From NCBI GenBank assembly GCA_002320935.1, contig DCLG01000069.1:939-11978 (forward strand): a DNA stretch of 11,040 nt, read 5' to 3'. Below the pieces are notes generated by a model, which saw only the letters and a list, made by a program, of their open reading frames with translations, ran no database searches and had not been told where the DNA came from. Position numbers and translations under genes: made by a program. Source of the stretch: Pedobacter sp. UBA1654. Its GTDB lineage: Bacteria; Bacteroidota; Bacteroidia; Sphingobacteriales; Sphingobacteriaceae. This document shows positions 1 through 8,682 of the stretch, piece after piece; position 1 is the stretch's first letter, and the number at the start of each line of letters is the position of its first letter.

Positions 1-1
1 A

Positions 2-949
2 CTTAATGCACCAAAATCCCTACTTAAATACTTCAATGTACATATCGTGGGTGGCGTTCCCGATGTTTTTACAGAACAAATTATTCCCATACGTGATGCA
101 GAGGGGCAACTGGAGCTCGTAGTTTGCGCGGTGCCTTTTCTGCGCGACCGGGATATTCGGCTTTCCATATCAGGAGAAAGCAATGAAGAGCGTGAGCAGC
201 GCATCAAACAAGGTATCAGTGACCACTATCATCGTTTTATAGAACACATCACGGCTTACAAAGAAGCAAACGTTCCTGTTATTGCAACCGGACACTTGTT
301 CGCGGCAGGTTCAACAACATCTGAAAGCGAAAAGGAAATCCACGTGGGTAACCTGGGTCAGGTACATGGAGATCAATTTCCGGCGGAATTCAACTATATC
401 GCACTCGGCCATATCCACAGACCCCAACTGGTAAATCGCATGGAGCATATTCGCTATTCAGGCTCACCAATTCCGTTGAGCTTTTCCGAGAACGAAGACA
501 AGAAGCAGGTGTTAATTCTGGAATTTAAAGCTGGCTCGCTGGCAAGCTTGGTGCCACACGAAGTACCATGCGGCCGTAAACTCATCCGCATTAAAGGTGA
601 TTTGGAAAGCGTTAAGAGAAAGTTGCTCGCGCTGGAAGACCCTGGATTGAAATACAAGCCTTGGGTAGAGGTACAGGTAGAAACAGCAACAGCAATCCTG
701 GATCTGGATCAGCAGCTTTCTCAAATACAAGCTGCGAAACCCTTTATTGAACGCTTTTTTCCGCGCCAGAACAGAACGCGGCTTAATAAAACACTTGACT
801 CAATTGAGGAAGAACTCGCTTTGAAAGATCTGACACCTAAGGCAGTCTTCGTGAAACGTTGTGAATCAAAAATAGCTGAAGAAGAATTCCCTGAATTGAT
901 AAAAACATTTGAGGAAGCATTGGAACTAATGGGGCAGAAGGCAGAATGA
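2..949 (+). CDS. sbcD: Exonuclease subunit SbcD, 3' part (5' end outside window)
   Basis: Nuclease subunit of SbcCD, the bacterial Mre11 counterpart: a Mn-dependent phosphoesterase that, driven by SbcC, cuts DNA hairpins and protein-blocked ends. The frame is open to the left edge. The codons before the GTG at 47 read LNAPKSLLKYFNVHIVGG, typical SbcD sequence, so that GTG is internal and not the start. About 315 residues are visible of a usual ~400. The early metal motifs (DxH, GDxxD, GNHD) lie outside the window. The later ones are present: GHLF, with His at 293-295, and ALGHIHRPQ, with His at 410-412 and 416-418. The C-terminal part matches the SbcD capping domain and the region that binds the SbcC coiled-coil base. 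Its stop overlaps the sbcC start as ATGA, implying translational coupling. Identification is firm. Confidence 0.95.
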   Translation, partial: LNAPKSLLKYFNVHIVGGVPDVFTEQIIPIRDAEGQLELVVCAVPFLRDRDIRLSISGESNEEREQRIKQGISDHYHRFIEHITAYKEANVPVIATGHLFAAGSTTSESEKEIHVGNLGQVHGDQFPAEFNYIALGHIHRPQLVNRMEHIRYSGSPIPLSFSENEDKKQVLILEFKAGSLASLVPHEVPCGRKLIRIKGDLESVKRKLLALEDPGLKYKPWVEVQVETATAILDLDQQLSQIQAAKPFIERFFPRQNRTRLNKTLDSIEEELALKDLTPKAVFVKRCESKIAEEEFPELIKTFEEALELMGQKAE

Positions 950-3900
950 AGATATTAAGCATAAAATTTAAAAACCTAAATTCTCTGCGGGGCGAGCACA
1001 AAATTGATTTTAGCCAGGCACCATTTTCAGAAACCGGGCTCTTCGCAATCACCGGGCCGACTGGTGCGGGTAAAACGACAATTCTCGACGCCATAACGGT
1101 GGCCTTGTACGGCAAGGTACATAGGCATAATAGAGATGTCGATGAAATCATGTCCCGTCACACCGGAGACTGTTATTCTGAACTGGAGTTTGAAGCCAGG
1201 GGCAAGGTTTATCGTGCAAAATGGTCTTTGCACCGGGCGGGCGGCAAAGCCGATGGGAAGCTGCAGGCCGAAAAAATGGAACTTTCCGAATTTCGGGAAG
1301 GCGAATACGTCATGATCGGTGAGCATCGTGTGACCCAGATTCGACAGCAGATTGAAAGCATTTGCGGACTTGACTATCCGCAGTTCCTGCGTTCCGTGAT
1401 TTTGTGTCAGGGTGATTTCACACAGTTTTTGAAGTCCAGCGACAGAGACCGTAGCTTCCTATTGGAGAACATCACCGGAACGGAGATTTACTCTCAGATC
1501 TCTGTGTTTGTATATGACAAACTGAAGGAGGAAAGGGAGAAATTGACTGCTCTGGAAGGACAGCTTGGAAACGTGAAAGTGCTTAGTGCAAGTGAAAAGT
1601 TAGCTTACGAACAACAATATACAGAGCTTGTTACGGAGGAAACTAAATTGAGGGTAGAACAAAAAGCTACCTCAGAAAGTATCACCTGGCTTGAAAATAT
1701 CCAAAAGCTAGAGCGCAGAAAGATTAGTTTGCAAGAAGAGCTACAACTGGTGCGTGAGAAACTCGCAGCACAGCAGGAGGATTTTGAACGATTGAAGTGG
1801 CACGATGCGGCTTGTCGCTTCAAGCCTCCGTATGACAACATCAATGAGCTTAGGGCAGAGGAGTACAAGACTTCAATGAACCTTCGAGACATGGAAAGGC
1901 TACTACCAGCACTTGAAGAAAAACTTGCAACTGCAGTAGCGACCCTTAAGTTTGCTGTTGAGCAGCATACTGCAGCTGAACGGGCCATGGAACTACAAAG
2001 CCCCATTATTGATGAAGCGTTGATAAAAGATGAAGGCATCAAAGGCGTAGCGGCTTCGTTGGTTAGTGCTGAAATAGAGTTTGATACCGTACGACCAGAA
2101 ATAGCTGCCATACAAACAAAAAAAGCAGAATACGAGTCCAGGAAAGACCGTCATGTGCTGGAGCTAAAGCATTTTCAGGACTACTTACAGGCAAACACTA
2201 TAGATGCAACCCTGGAAAAGCAACTGCTGATATTCGAACAGCAGCTGCAGCGCTTGAATGAAGTCCGGGCCGCCTTATCCGTAGCAGAATGCGACCGATC
2301 AAAGACATTGAATCTGATTAAAGAAGGTCAACTGACCCTTGAAAGGCAGGCTGCGTTGGGAAATTCTGGGGCAAGCCGATACGCAGAACTGGCTCGCGAG
2401 ATTGCTGCCGTAGAAGAACAGTTGAAGCTGGGACTAAATGGACGACAGATCGAGATGCTGGAATCTGAGGTCGAAGTGTTACCAGTGTTAATCAATAACT
2501 ATCAACAGCAGGTTGAAACAGTTACGGCCCTGGTAAGCTTCCGCAAAGAGTATGCTGCAATACAAGCCGACCTAAGAGCAGCGGCATTACAGCAGCGCCT
2601 GGAGGAAGAAAAGTTCGCTAAGCTCGAGGTTGACTATGAGACTGCGAAGAAGTTACTGGACGTGCATGAAAAGCTGGTGGATGCCGAAGTTCGCTTTCAG
2701 AAATATGAAGCAGACCGGATAAATTTAAAAGAAGGTGAACCATGCGCACTTTGCGGCGCCTTGCATCATCCTTTTGCCTCAGGTAAACACGACGCGCAGT
2801 TGTCTGAAGCCCGGCAGCAACTCGACCAACAGCGGAAAGTTGTGGAAGAACTTGACAAGTTGGTACTGGCCTCCAGAATGGACATCCAAAAGCTTAAACT
2901 TACCCTTGAGAGTGCCGAAAAGGCACTGCAGGAAAAACTGATTGCGGGCACGTCGTTGAAAACAAAATTTGAAGCGATAAACAAAGAACTACCCGAAGCT
3001 GTGGGGGATAGAAACCCGGAAGTGATTCAGCAGCTTGTTAGTGGCACAAGAACAAAGTTTGAAACACTCAAGAATGGTCTTCAGCAGGCTAAGCAGCGAA
3101 AAGATGTGTTGAGCAGACTTCAGAAGCAACTGGATGAAGTTAATATAACATCCCTCAATCTGGAAAGTGAATCGGCCTTGATTCGGGAAAACATCAGGAA
3201 TAATGAGGAACAATTGGCACGTAATCAAATTGTCATGCAACAGCTGCAGACCAGTCTGCAAGAAGCAACATCTAAGATCAAGGTCATCCTTGAACCATTG
3301 CAGATCCCGTTTAATCAAGAAAGGTTAGAGGAGATTCATAGCACATTAAAACTGCGCCAGGCTCGCTACGAAGAATCTGAAAAAAAATTAAAAGCCATTT
3401 CTGAATCAGCTGACCTGGTTTCGAAAGCGCTTGAACAGCTGGCATTTAATCTGGAGGAGAAGCTTAAAACCTCCGAACGAATACAGATCCAGGTTGCCAA
3501 AATTTCGACACAGTTGTCCAGCTTAAAGGCTGAGCGCTCAGCTTTATTTGGCGATCGGGATCCTGTTACGGAAAGAAATCGTCTGAACCTGGAAATTAAG
3601 GATCTGAGCCTTGCCAGGGAAAATGCATTGAATTTACAGCAAGAAGTACAAAAGAGACATGCTGAAGCAGGACTGGCTATCCGGCAACTTCAGGATAATC
3701 GAGGCAATCTAAATTCCAGGCTAGAAAAGTTAACGCAGGAACTGTCGAATCAGCTTGATAAAGAAGGAATCAGCGGTATTGAGGCTCTTGCAGTACTGCT
3801 GCTGCCAGATGAGCTTGCCAAAATGCTGACCGAGAAAAAACGTCAGTTAGAGGAGGCCATAAGCACAAATCAGGAACTGATAAAACATAATGAACTCGAG

Positions 3901-4620
3901 CTGGATGTCGAGGTAAGCAAATCGGTGACTACAAGCAATTTGGACATTTTACAAGCCAAAGTGAACTCCCTAGCTGAGTCATTATCAACATTAAATCAGG
4001 AGATTGGGCGTATAAAAGGTATTTTTGCTGCTGACGAGGCAACTATTCGGCAGCATCAGGTGATCACCAGTCAGATTCACCTGCAGCAACAGGAGTTTAG
4101 CCGGTGGAACAAACTTTGCAACTTGATCGGTTCTGCCGATGGAAATAGTTTTAGGATGTTTGCACAGGGATTGACGCTGGCGAGACTTACCGAATTGGCA
4201 AATAAACATCTTGCGCAGCTTACCGATCGGTATAGCATTTTGAAAAGCAAGGATAAAGACCTGGGACTGGAGATCGAAGATCATTATCAGGCAGATGCTT
4301 CCAGACCCATGGCGACACTCTCTGGTGGAGAAAGTTTCCTGGTGAGTCTGGCACTTGCGCTTGGGCTGTCTGATCTGGCAAGTCACAAGGTTCAGATAAA
4401 CACCTTATTTATCGATGAGGGTTTTGGGACCTTAGATGCGGATACGCTTGATATCGCCATTTCTGCATTGGAGAATCTGCAGGCTAAAGGGAAAACGGTA
4501 GGTATTATATCACACGTGGAAGCCTTAAAAGAACGCATTGGTACACAAGTTCAGGTTGAGAAGCAGCCTGGAGGCTCAAGTAAAATCAGGATTCAACATT
4601 ATGGTACAGTTATGATTTAA
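946..4620 (+). CDS. sbcC: Exonuclease subunit SbcC (Rad50-like SMC ATPase)
   Basis: ATPase and DNA-tethering subunit of SbcCD, 1224 residues, complete and within the family's length range. The N-terminal ATPase half has Walker A GPTGAGKT at residues 37-44 and the Q-loop in CQGDFTQFLK (Q155). Two long coiled-coil arms rich in Leu, Glu, Gln and Lys (about 190-590 and 620-1050) flank a zinc hook, CALCG, with Cys600 and Cys603. This is almost exactly mid-protein, as expected for a molecule that folds back on itself and dimerises through zinc. The C-terminal half has the ABC signature LSGGES (about 1125-1130), Walker B LFIDEGFGTLD (Asp1157, Glu1158) and the switch His in IISHVEAL (His1190). All catalytic residues needed for ATP binding and hydrolysis are present. 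The start overlaps the sbcD stop, so the two are almost certainly one transcript. Confidence 0.97.
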   Translation: MKILSIKFKNLNSLRGEHKIDFSQAPFSETGLFAITGPTGAGKTTILDAITVALYGKVHRHNRDVDEIMSRHTGDCYSELEFEARGKVYRAKWSLHRAGGKADGKLQAEKMELSEFREGEYVMIGEHRVTQIRQQIESICGLDYPQFLRSVILCQGDFTQFLKSSDRDRSFLLENITGTEIYSQISVFVYDKLKEEREKLTALEGQLGNVKVLSASEKLAYEQQYTELVTEETKLRVEQKATSESITWLENIQKLERRKISLQEELQLVREKLAAQQEDFERLKWHDAACRFKPPYDNINELRAEEYKTSMNLRDMERLLPALEEKLATAVATLKFAVEQHTAAERAMELQSPIIDEALIKDEGIKGVAASLVSAEIEFDTVRPEIAAIQTKKAEYESRKDRHVLELKHFQDYLQANTIDATLEKQLLIFEQQLQRLNEVRAALSVAECDRSKTLNLIKEGQLTLERQAALGNSGASRYAELAREIAAVEEQLKLGLNGRQIEMLESEVEVLPVLINNYQQQVETVTALVSFRKEYAAIQADLRAAALQQRLEEEKFAKLEVDYETAKKLLDVHEKLVDAEVRFQKYEADRINLKEGEPCALCGALHHPFASGKHDAQLSEARQQLDQQRKVVEELDKLVLASRMDIQKLKLTLESAEKALQEKLIAGTSLKTKFEAINKELPEAVGDRNPEVIQQLVSGTRTKFETLKNGLQQAKQRKDVLSRLQKQLDEVNITSLNLESESALIRENIRNNEEQLARNQIVMQQLQTSLQEATSKIKVILEPLQIPFNQERLEEIHSTLKLRQARYEESEKKLKAISESADLVSKALEQLAFNLEEKLKTSERIQIQVAKISTQLSSLKAERSALFGDRDPVTERNRLNLEIKDLSLARENALNLQQEVQKRHAEAGLAIRQLQDNRGNLNSRLEKLTQELSNQLDKEGISGIEALAVLLLPDELAKMLTEKKRQLEEAISTNQELIKHNELELDVEVSKSVTTSNLDILQAKVNSLAESLSTLNQEIGRIKGIFAADEATIRQHQVITSQIHLQQQEFSRWNKLCNLIGSADGNSFRMFAQGLTLARLTELANKHLAQLTDRYSILKSKDKDLGLEIEDHYQADASRPMATLSGGESFLVSLALALGLSDLASHKVQINTLFIDEGFGTLDADTLDIAISALENLQAKGKTVGIISHVEALKERIGTQVQVEKQPGGSSKIRIQHYGTVMI

Positions 4621-4652
4621 CCTCACACTTTGCTAAACATTTGAAAGAATAC

Positions 4653-6908
4653 ATGAAGATAAAGAAAGCTATATTGGCTTTGCTGTTTGTTCCTTTGCTA
4701 ACCACCGCTCAACAAACAACTGACACCAAGAATGAAATCTACATAGATAAAAAAGGAATATTACGCCTGCGCGCCGATAATAATGAGGCCAGCTACTTTG
4801 GCGTGAATTATACTTTACCATTTGCTTACGGATACCGGTCGCATAAGAAACTCAACATTGACCTTGAAGGCGCAATTGACAATGATGTATATCATCTGGC
4901 GCGCCTGGGCATTAATGCTTTTCGTGTTCACGTCTGGGATACGGAAATTAGTGACTCACTTGGCAATCTAAAGGATAACGAACACCTGAGGTTATTTGAT
5001 TACCTGATTGCCAAACTCGAAGAACGCAACATCAGAGTTCTGATTACGCCAATCGCATTTTGGGGAAATGGCTATCCAGATCAGGATGAGAAAACCGGGA
5101 GTTTTGTGGATGTATACGGCAAGGCTGGCTCGGTTGTGAATGAGCAGGCATTCGTAGCGCAAGAACGATATCTGGATCAATTCTTCAGGCATGTAAATCC
5201 ATATACAAAAAAGTCATATGGGGAAGATCCCTTTGTTATTGCTGCCGAGATCAATAATGAGCCTAAACATAGCGGTCCAAAATCCCGGACTACGGAGTAT
5301 GTGAACAGGATGGTGAAGGCGGTACGGAAAACCGGGTGGAGCAAGCCCATCTTCTACAACATCAGTGAGTCTCCTACTTATGCAGATGCTGTTGCAACGT
5401 CTGATGCTGATGGATTTAGCTTTCAATGGTATCCAACCGGACTTGTAGCCGGACATGAGCAACAAGGTAATCTATTGCCACATGTAGATCGCTACCATAT
5501 ACCTTTTGACACCATTCCTGCATTTAAGAACAAACCCAGAATGATCTATGAGTTCGAATCTGCGGATGTTTTAAAACCGTACATGTATCCTGCAATGGCC
5601 AGAAGCTTCAAAACAGCAGGCATGCAGTGGGCTACACAGTTTGCTTACGATCCGATGGGCACAGCTTACGCGAATACCGAGTATCAAACGCATTATTTAA
5701 ACATTGCTTATACACCTTCAAAAGCCATCAGTTTGTTGATTGCGTCAAGAATTTTCCACCATATGCGAGCCTACCAGGATTATGGTAGCTATCCGGGAAA
5801 TAGCAGCTTTTCGGGTGTCAAATTAACTCCCGCAGCAGGGGCGGCAGAGATGAATACGGAAAAGGAATATTATTATACTAACGGTAGTACCGCTAAGCCA
5901 TTGAATGTCAAAGCGCTACAGCATATCGCCGGGGTAGGGTCTTCCGCAGTGCTGAAGTATGTGGGTAACGGTGCTTACTTTTTGGATAAAATAAAAGAAG
6001 GCGTTTGGCGCCTCGAGGTTATGCCGGATGTGAAGATCCTGGCGGATCCTTTCGGTAAAAACGAGCTGAGTAAGCCGGTGACTACAACAGTATGGAACCA
6101 TCAGGAAATGCAAGTTGCGTTGCCTGACCTTGGCGATTTCTTTACGGTTAATGCCTTGAATAAGGGCAACAAGCACGAGGTTAAAGTGAATCGCAATAAG
6201 TTTACGATAGCGCCAGGAACGTACTTGTTACAAAGAAAAGGACTAATGTTTAAAGCTGAAGCTTCGATGAAAGTTGGCGTTTTGGGCCTGGAGGAGTTTG
6301 TTGCACCAGAGCAGGAATACAATTTGAATAAAGTGGCTGCTGGCGAGATACCTCGGGTAAGTAAAGCAGCTAACGCTGAATTGTTACTTTTCAGCGGAAC
6401 TGATAAAGACGGGAATGTAGTTGTGTACTCACCAAATTGGGACACTGATCCTTATGCATTTGGTGAAACAGCGCAAGAGGAAGCGTCGCTGAACCTGAAA
6501 CATAAACCTTCCGGGAAGGGCCAAACTGGCGGCCTGCAGGTCTTCGTTAAAGCGCTTTTGCGAGATACCGCTTCAAACCTTCAGGAATATAAAACACTTA
6601 CGTTGCAAATAGAAGGTCAGAAGCAAACATCTGCCAAGGTAATTTTGGTTGATCAGCATGCTAGTGCCGTTTCAGCTACTTTCAAGGTTGAAGCAGACGG
6701 AAGCTCAATTGATGTTCCAATAAACAGCTTGAAGCCAGATGCATTCATGCTGCTTCCGCGTCCTTATCCGGGCTTTCAGGAATTGTATTTCAGTCGGCCA
6801 GATAAAGGAAAGTTCAACATGCAAAATCTTGAGAAAATCCAAGTGCTCCTTCAGGGAGATGATCAGGAGAATGAAGTTCGAATTATGAACATAAAACTCG
6901 TTAGATAG
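4653..6908 (+). CDS. Secreted GH5-type glycoside hydrolase (cellulase-fold)
   Basis: Predicted exported glycosidase of clan GH-A, best placed in GH5; substrate unknown (a beta-glucan or beta-mannan is plausible). The ATG at 4653 was chosen over an in-frame TTG at 4641 because it begins a clean Sec signal peptide, MKIKKAILALLFVPLLTTAQ, with likely cleavage after the last Ala. There is no lipobox Cys, so the product should be periplasmic or released. In 4653-based numbering, the TIM barrel spans about residues 25-385. It shows an Arg in FRVHVW, the acid/base Glu203 in NNEPKH, an aromatic QWYPTG segment where GH5 has HxY, and the probable nucleophile Glu300 in IYEFESAD. Spacing of 97 residues between the two Glu suits GH5. 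The last ~350 residues look like beta-sandwich modules, possibly carbohydrate-binding, but I recognise no named family. The gene starts 32 bp after sbcC. Its 3' end overlaps the convergent gene by 8 bp. Confidence 0.85.
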   Translation: MKIKKAILALLFVPLLTTAQQTTDTKNEIYIDKKGILRLRADNNEASYFGVNYTLPFAYGYRSHKKLNIDLEGAIDNDVYHLARLGINAFRVHVWDTEISDSLGNLKDNEHLRLFDYLIAKLEERNIRVLITPIAFWGNGYPDQDEKTGSFVDVYGKAGSVVNEQAFVAQERYLDQFFRHVNPYTKKSYGEDPFVIAAEINNEPKHSGPKSRTTEYVNRMVKAVRKTGWSKPIFYNISESPTYADAVATSDADGFSFQWYPTGLVAGHEQQGNLLPHVDRYHIPFDTIPAFKNKPRMIYEFESADVLKPYMYPAMARSFKTAGMQWATQFAYDPMGTAYANTEYQTHYLNIAYTPSKAISLLIASRIFHHMRAYQDYGSYPGNSSFSGVKLTPAAGAAEMNTEKEYYYTNGSTAKPLNVKALQHIAGVGSSAVLKYVGNGAYFLDKIKEGVWRLEVMPDVKILADPFGKNELSKPVTTTVWNHQEMQVALPDLGDFFTVNALNKGNKHEVKVNRNKFTIAPGTYLLQRKGLMFKAEASMKVGVLGLEEFVAPEQEYNLNKVAAGEIPRVSKAANAELLLFSGTDKDGNVVVYSPNWDTDPYAFGETAQEEASLNLKHKPSGKGQTGGLQVFVKALLRDTASNLQEYKTLTLQIEGQKQTSAKVILVDQHASAVSATFKVEADGSSIDVPINSLKPDAFMLLPRPYPGFQELYFSRPDKGKFNMQNLEKIQVLLQGDDQENEVRIMNIKLVR

Positions 6909-7821
6909 ATTCTTTAAGACTCCATAAAAAGCCACTTTTCGATTTGTACCGATTAAGCCGGTTCAATTCGAAGAGTTGGTTCAGGAAAGTTTCTGCTTCA
7001 GCCTTATTCTTATGGGTAAGTACTGCATATTCTTTGGTTGTCATGGTAGGGAAGCAACTAAAAAGATTAAGGTAATTCGTATTAATGGTACTTCTTACTG
7101 CCTCAGGATTCCATCTTTGTATTGCTTGCTCAAACTCTTCATAAGGTTTGAATCCGTACACCAGATATGACTGTTGATCGGTATTAGTGAACAGGATCGA
7201 GGGGAAACCTTTGATGCCAAAGCTTCTTGCGAGTCTAACATCATTCTCGAAATCAGCAGCTGCAGCGCCAAGCATATCGAATGCAAGTTGCTCTGGATTA
7301 AGGCCAGTTTGTGACGCGGCAGTTTTAAGATGGTTGATACGCGTGATGTTTTTCTTTTCCAGAAAAACCATTTCTTTTATTCTCCGGAAGAAAGCAATGG
7401 CCTTCCTGCCATCCTGTATTTGTGCAGCTTTAAAAGCTATCGCCGGCGGGAAGGAGGAGTGTAGTGGATCTTCTAGCCACAAATCCCCGTCTATAGGCAT
7501 GTCATAGTGTTGACTGGCATGTTCCCAATGAGCAGCAACGTCTTCAGGTTTCTTAACATCCCTTCCTTTGTAGGCAGACCAGCTCGGAAGCAGACCGCCC
7601 ATACGGTATTCAAGTTCGAAAAAATCACCGTATTCTAACTTAAGTTTCCTCAAGAATGGCTCGATACCCCAACATGATGAGCATATTGGATCAGTAAAGT
7701 ACAGAACCCTAATTTTTTGGTCAGAAATCGAAGTGGAATTTGATAGTGTTGGGTGTAATTGTTCAGGAAGATTACAGGTTCCTGCCTCAATGTCGCAGAA
7801 GAATTTACTTTCTTCACTCAT
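6901..7821 (-). CDS. DsbA-family protein resembling ClpXP adaptor SpxH/YjbH
   Basis: Thioredoxin-fold protein of 306 residues with an inserted helical domain. The segment FTDPICSSCWGIEPFLRKLK aligns by eye with Bacillus YjbH/SpxH (VDPLCPECWSLEP...), giving an active-site pair Cys47-Cys50. A cis-Pro loop, GIKGFPSILF, lies further on as in DsbA proteins. In Firmicutes the homologue delivers the regulator Spx to ClpXP and loses activity on oxidative stress; whether a Bacteroidota member does anything similar is unknown. A second pair, Cys9 and Cys16 (CDIEAGTC), sits in a short N-terminal extension, where YjbH has its zinc-binding His/Cys-rich stretch. There is no signal peptide, so it should be cytoplasmic. 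It lies downstream of another DsbA-family gene on the same strand (141-bp gap). A general thiol oxidoreductase is the main alternative. Confidence 0.8.
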   Translation of the reverse strand: MSEESKFFCDIEAGTCNLPEQLHPTLSNSTSISDQKIRVLYFTDPICSSCWGIEPFLRKLKLEYGDFFELEYRMGGLLPSWSAYKGRDVKKPEDVAAHWEHASQHYDMPIDGDLWLEDPLHSSFPPAIAFKAAQIQDGRKAIAFFRRIKEMVFLEKKNITRINHLKTAASQTGLNPEQLAFDMLGAAAADFENDVRLARSFGIKGFPSILFTNTDQQSYLVYGFKPYEEFEQAIQRWNPEAVRSTINTNYLNLFSCFPTMTTKEYAVLTHKNKAEAETFLNQLFELNRLNRYKSKSGFLWSLKESI

Positions 7822-7962
7822 GTCCTGGAATTTGATTATATATTTTTCAGCAATATTTTACTACGTTAAAAAATTAAACAAATGGTTCGGGTTCATGTGT
7901 GTGAATCGAGGTCAAGATAGGAAAATAAATAATTACTTATCCTTAATTTGTAGCTATTAAGT

Positions 7963-8601
7963 TTAAATTTTAGAATCCCAGGCTTTATCCAGTGTTTGCA
8001 GGAACACTTCAGGTGCTTGTGCCCCGGAAACGGCATATTTATCGTCAAACACAAAAAATGGTACGCCTCTAATGCCGATCCGCTGCGCTTCCAGCTGGTC
8101 TATTCTAACGTCAGCGTCGAAGTCATCAGACTCTAAAAGAGCTACGATTTCAGCTTCGGGGATACCGATATTCGCGCCAGCGCTTATGAGAACGCCTTCA
8201 TCATCAATGTTTTTACCCTCCATAAAGTGTATTTTGAAGAGTTCTTCTTCAATTTCATTGCCCATACCTTTAGTTTTAGCTAATTGTATAAGTCGGTGGG
8301 CATTAAAGGAATTTGCAACAACTGATTTGTCAAGCTTGAACTCGAGTCCAACTTCTGCAGCAACCCTGGTTACATTATCGAACATTTCAACCGCCTGGGT
8401 ATGCGGAATGCCTTTAGCATTCGCGAAATAATCATAAATGTTGGTGTCTTCGACGGTTTGGATGTTTGGATCGAGCTCAAAACTCTTCCAGGTAATGGTC
8501 ACTTCATCTTTATGTGCAAAGCCGGCAAGTGCAGCTTCAAACTTTCTTTTTCCAATATAGCAGAATGGACATCTCACGTCCGACCAAATCTTTACTTCCA
8601 T
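7963..8601 (-). CDS. FrnE-like DsbA-family oxidoreductase
   Basis: Cytoplasmic thioredoxin-fold protein of 212 residues in the DSBA (PF01323) family, FrnE branch. FrnE-type proteins carry out disulfide exchange or isomerisation and are linked to oxidative-stress tolerance; 2-hydroxychromene-2-carboxylate isomerases are a related branch. Evidence: the N-terminal beta strand leads straight into DVRCPFCYIGKRK with Cys11-x-x-Cys14, followed by the FrnE-typical SFELDPN, a helical insertion, the cis-Pro loop GIRGVPFFVFDD, and the closing VSGAQ motif. The protein lacks a signal peptide. It is slightly shorter than many FrnE proteins and has no cysteine near the C-terminus, unlike Deinococcus FrnE with its second redox pair. 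The start is the ATG opening the first strand; a promoter-like element lies just upstream. It sits between a GNAT gene (81-bp gap) and the SpxH-like gene (141-bp gap), all on one strand. Confidence 0.88.
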   Translation of the reverse strand: MEVKIWSDVRCPFCYIGKRKFEAALAGFAHKDEVTITWKSFELDPNIQTVEDTNIYDYFANAKGIPHTQAVEMFDNVTRVAAEVGLEFKLDKSVVANSFNAHRLIQLAKTKGMGNEIEEELFKIHFMEGKNIDDEGVLISAGANIGIPEAEIVALLESDDFDADVRIDQLEAQRIGIRGVPFFVFDDKYAVSGAQAPEVFLQTLDKAWDSKI

Positions 8602-8622
8602 AAATTTTATGTGTTAGCTTTC

Positions 8623-8630
8623 CAAAAGTA
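8623..8630 (-). promoter_or_regulatory. Possible Bacteroidota -7 promoter box before the FrnE-like gene
   Basis: Read on the minus strand the sequence is TACTTTTG, a full match to the Bacteroidota -7 consensus TAnnTTTG. It ends 21 nt before the ATG of the FrnE-like gene, allowing a short leader of roughly 15 nt. I see no TTG/TTTG -33 element at the expected spacing, so this rests on the -7 box alone. If real, the FrnE-like gene can be transcribed independently of the upstream GNAT gene. Confidence 0.35.
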
Positions 8631-8682
8631 GGTGTGTTCTACCATTTACAGTGTTGACGAATTGCAATAATGCAGAATGGAA

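Noticed and set aside
47..49. GTG as the start of sbcD
   Set aside because: The frame stays open upstream to the left edge and encodes conserved SbcD sequence, so the start lies outside the window.
1605..2111. 168-codon open frame on the minus strand inside sbcC
   Set aside because: It is antisense to the SbcC coiled-coil arm, very Ser-rich from reversed Glu/Leu/Lys codons, and shows no family features; a frame shadow.
3991..4386. 131-codon minus-strand frame opposite the SbcC ATPase end
   Set aside because: It lies opposite the conserved ABC signature region; no plausible domain or start context.
946..4620. sbcC as part of a defence island or a novel SMC-type system
   Set aside because: All SbcC motifs are canonical, sbcD precedes it with the usual ATGA overlap, and no defence, phage or mobile genes are nearby; this is the housekeeping SbcCD pair.
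6927..6939. AAAAG-CCA-CTTTT inverted repeat just after the glycosidase stop as a terminator
   Set aside because: Only a 5-bp, mostly A-T stem with a 3-nt loop, no T-run after it, and it lies inside the coding sequence of the SpxH-like gene.
7822..7962. AT-rich gap between the two DsbA-family genes as a site for a small RNA, terminator or promoter
   Set aside because: No GC-rich stem with T-run, no good TAnnTTTG/TTG pair, and no small ORF with family features could be supported on either strand.
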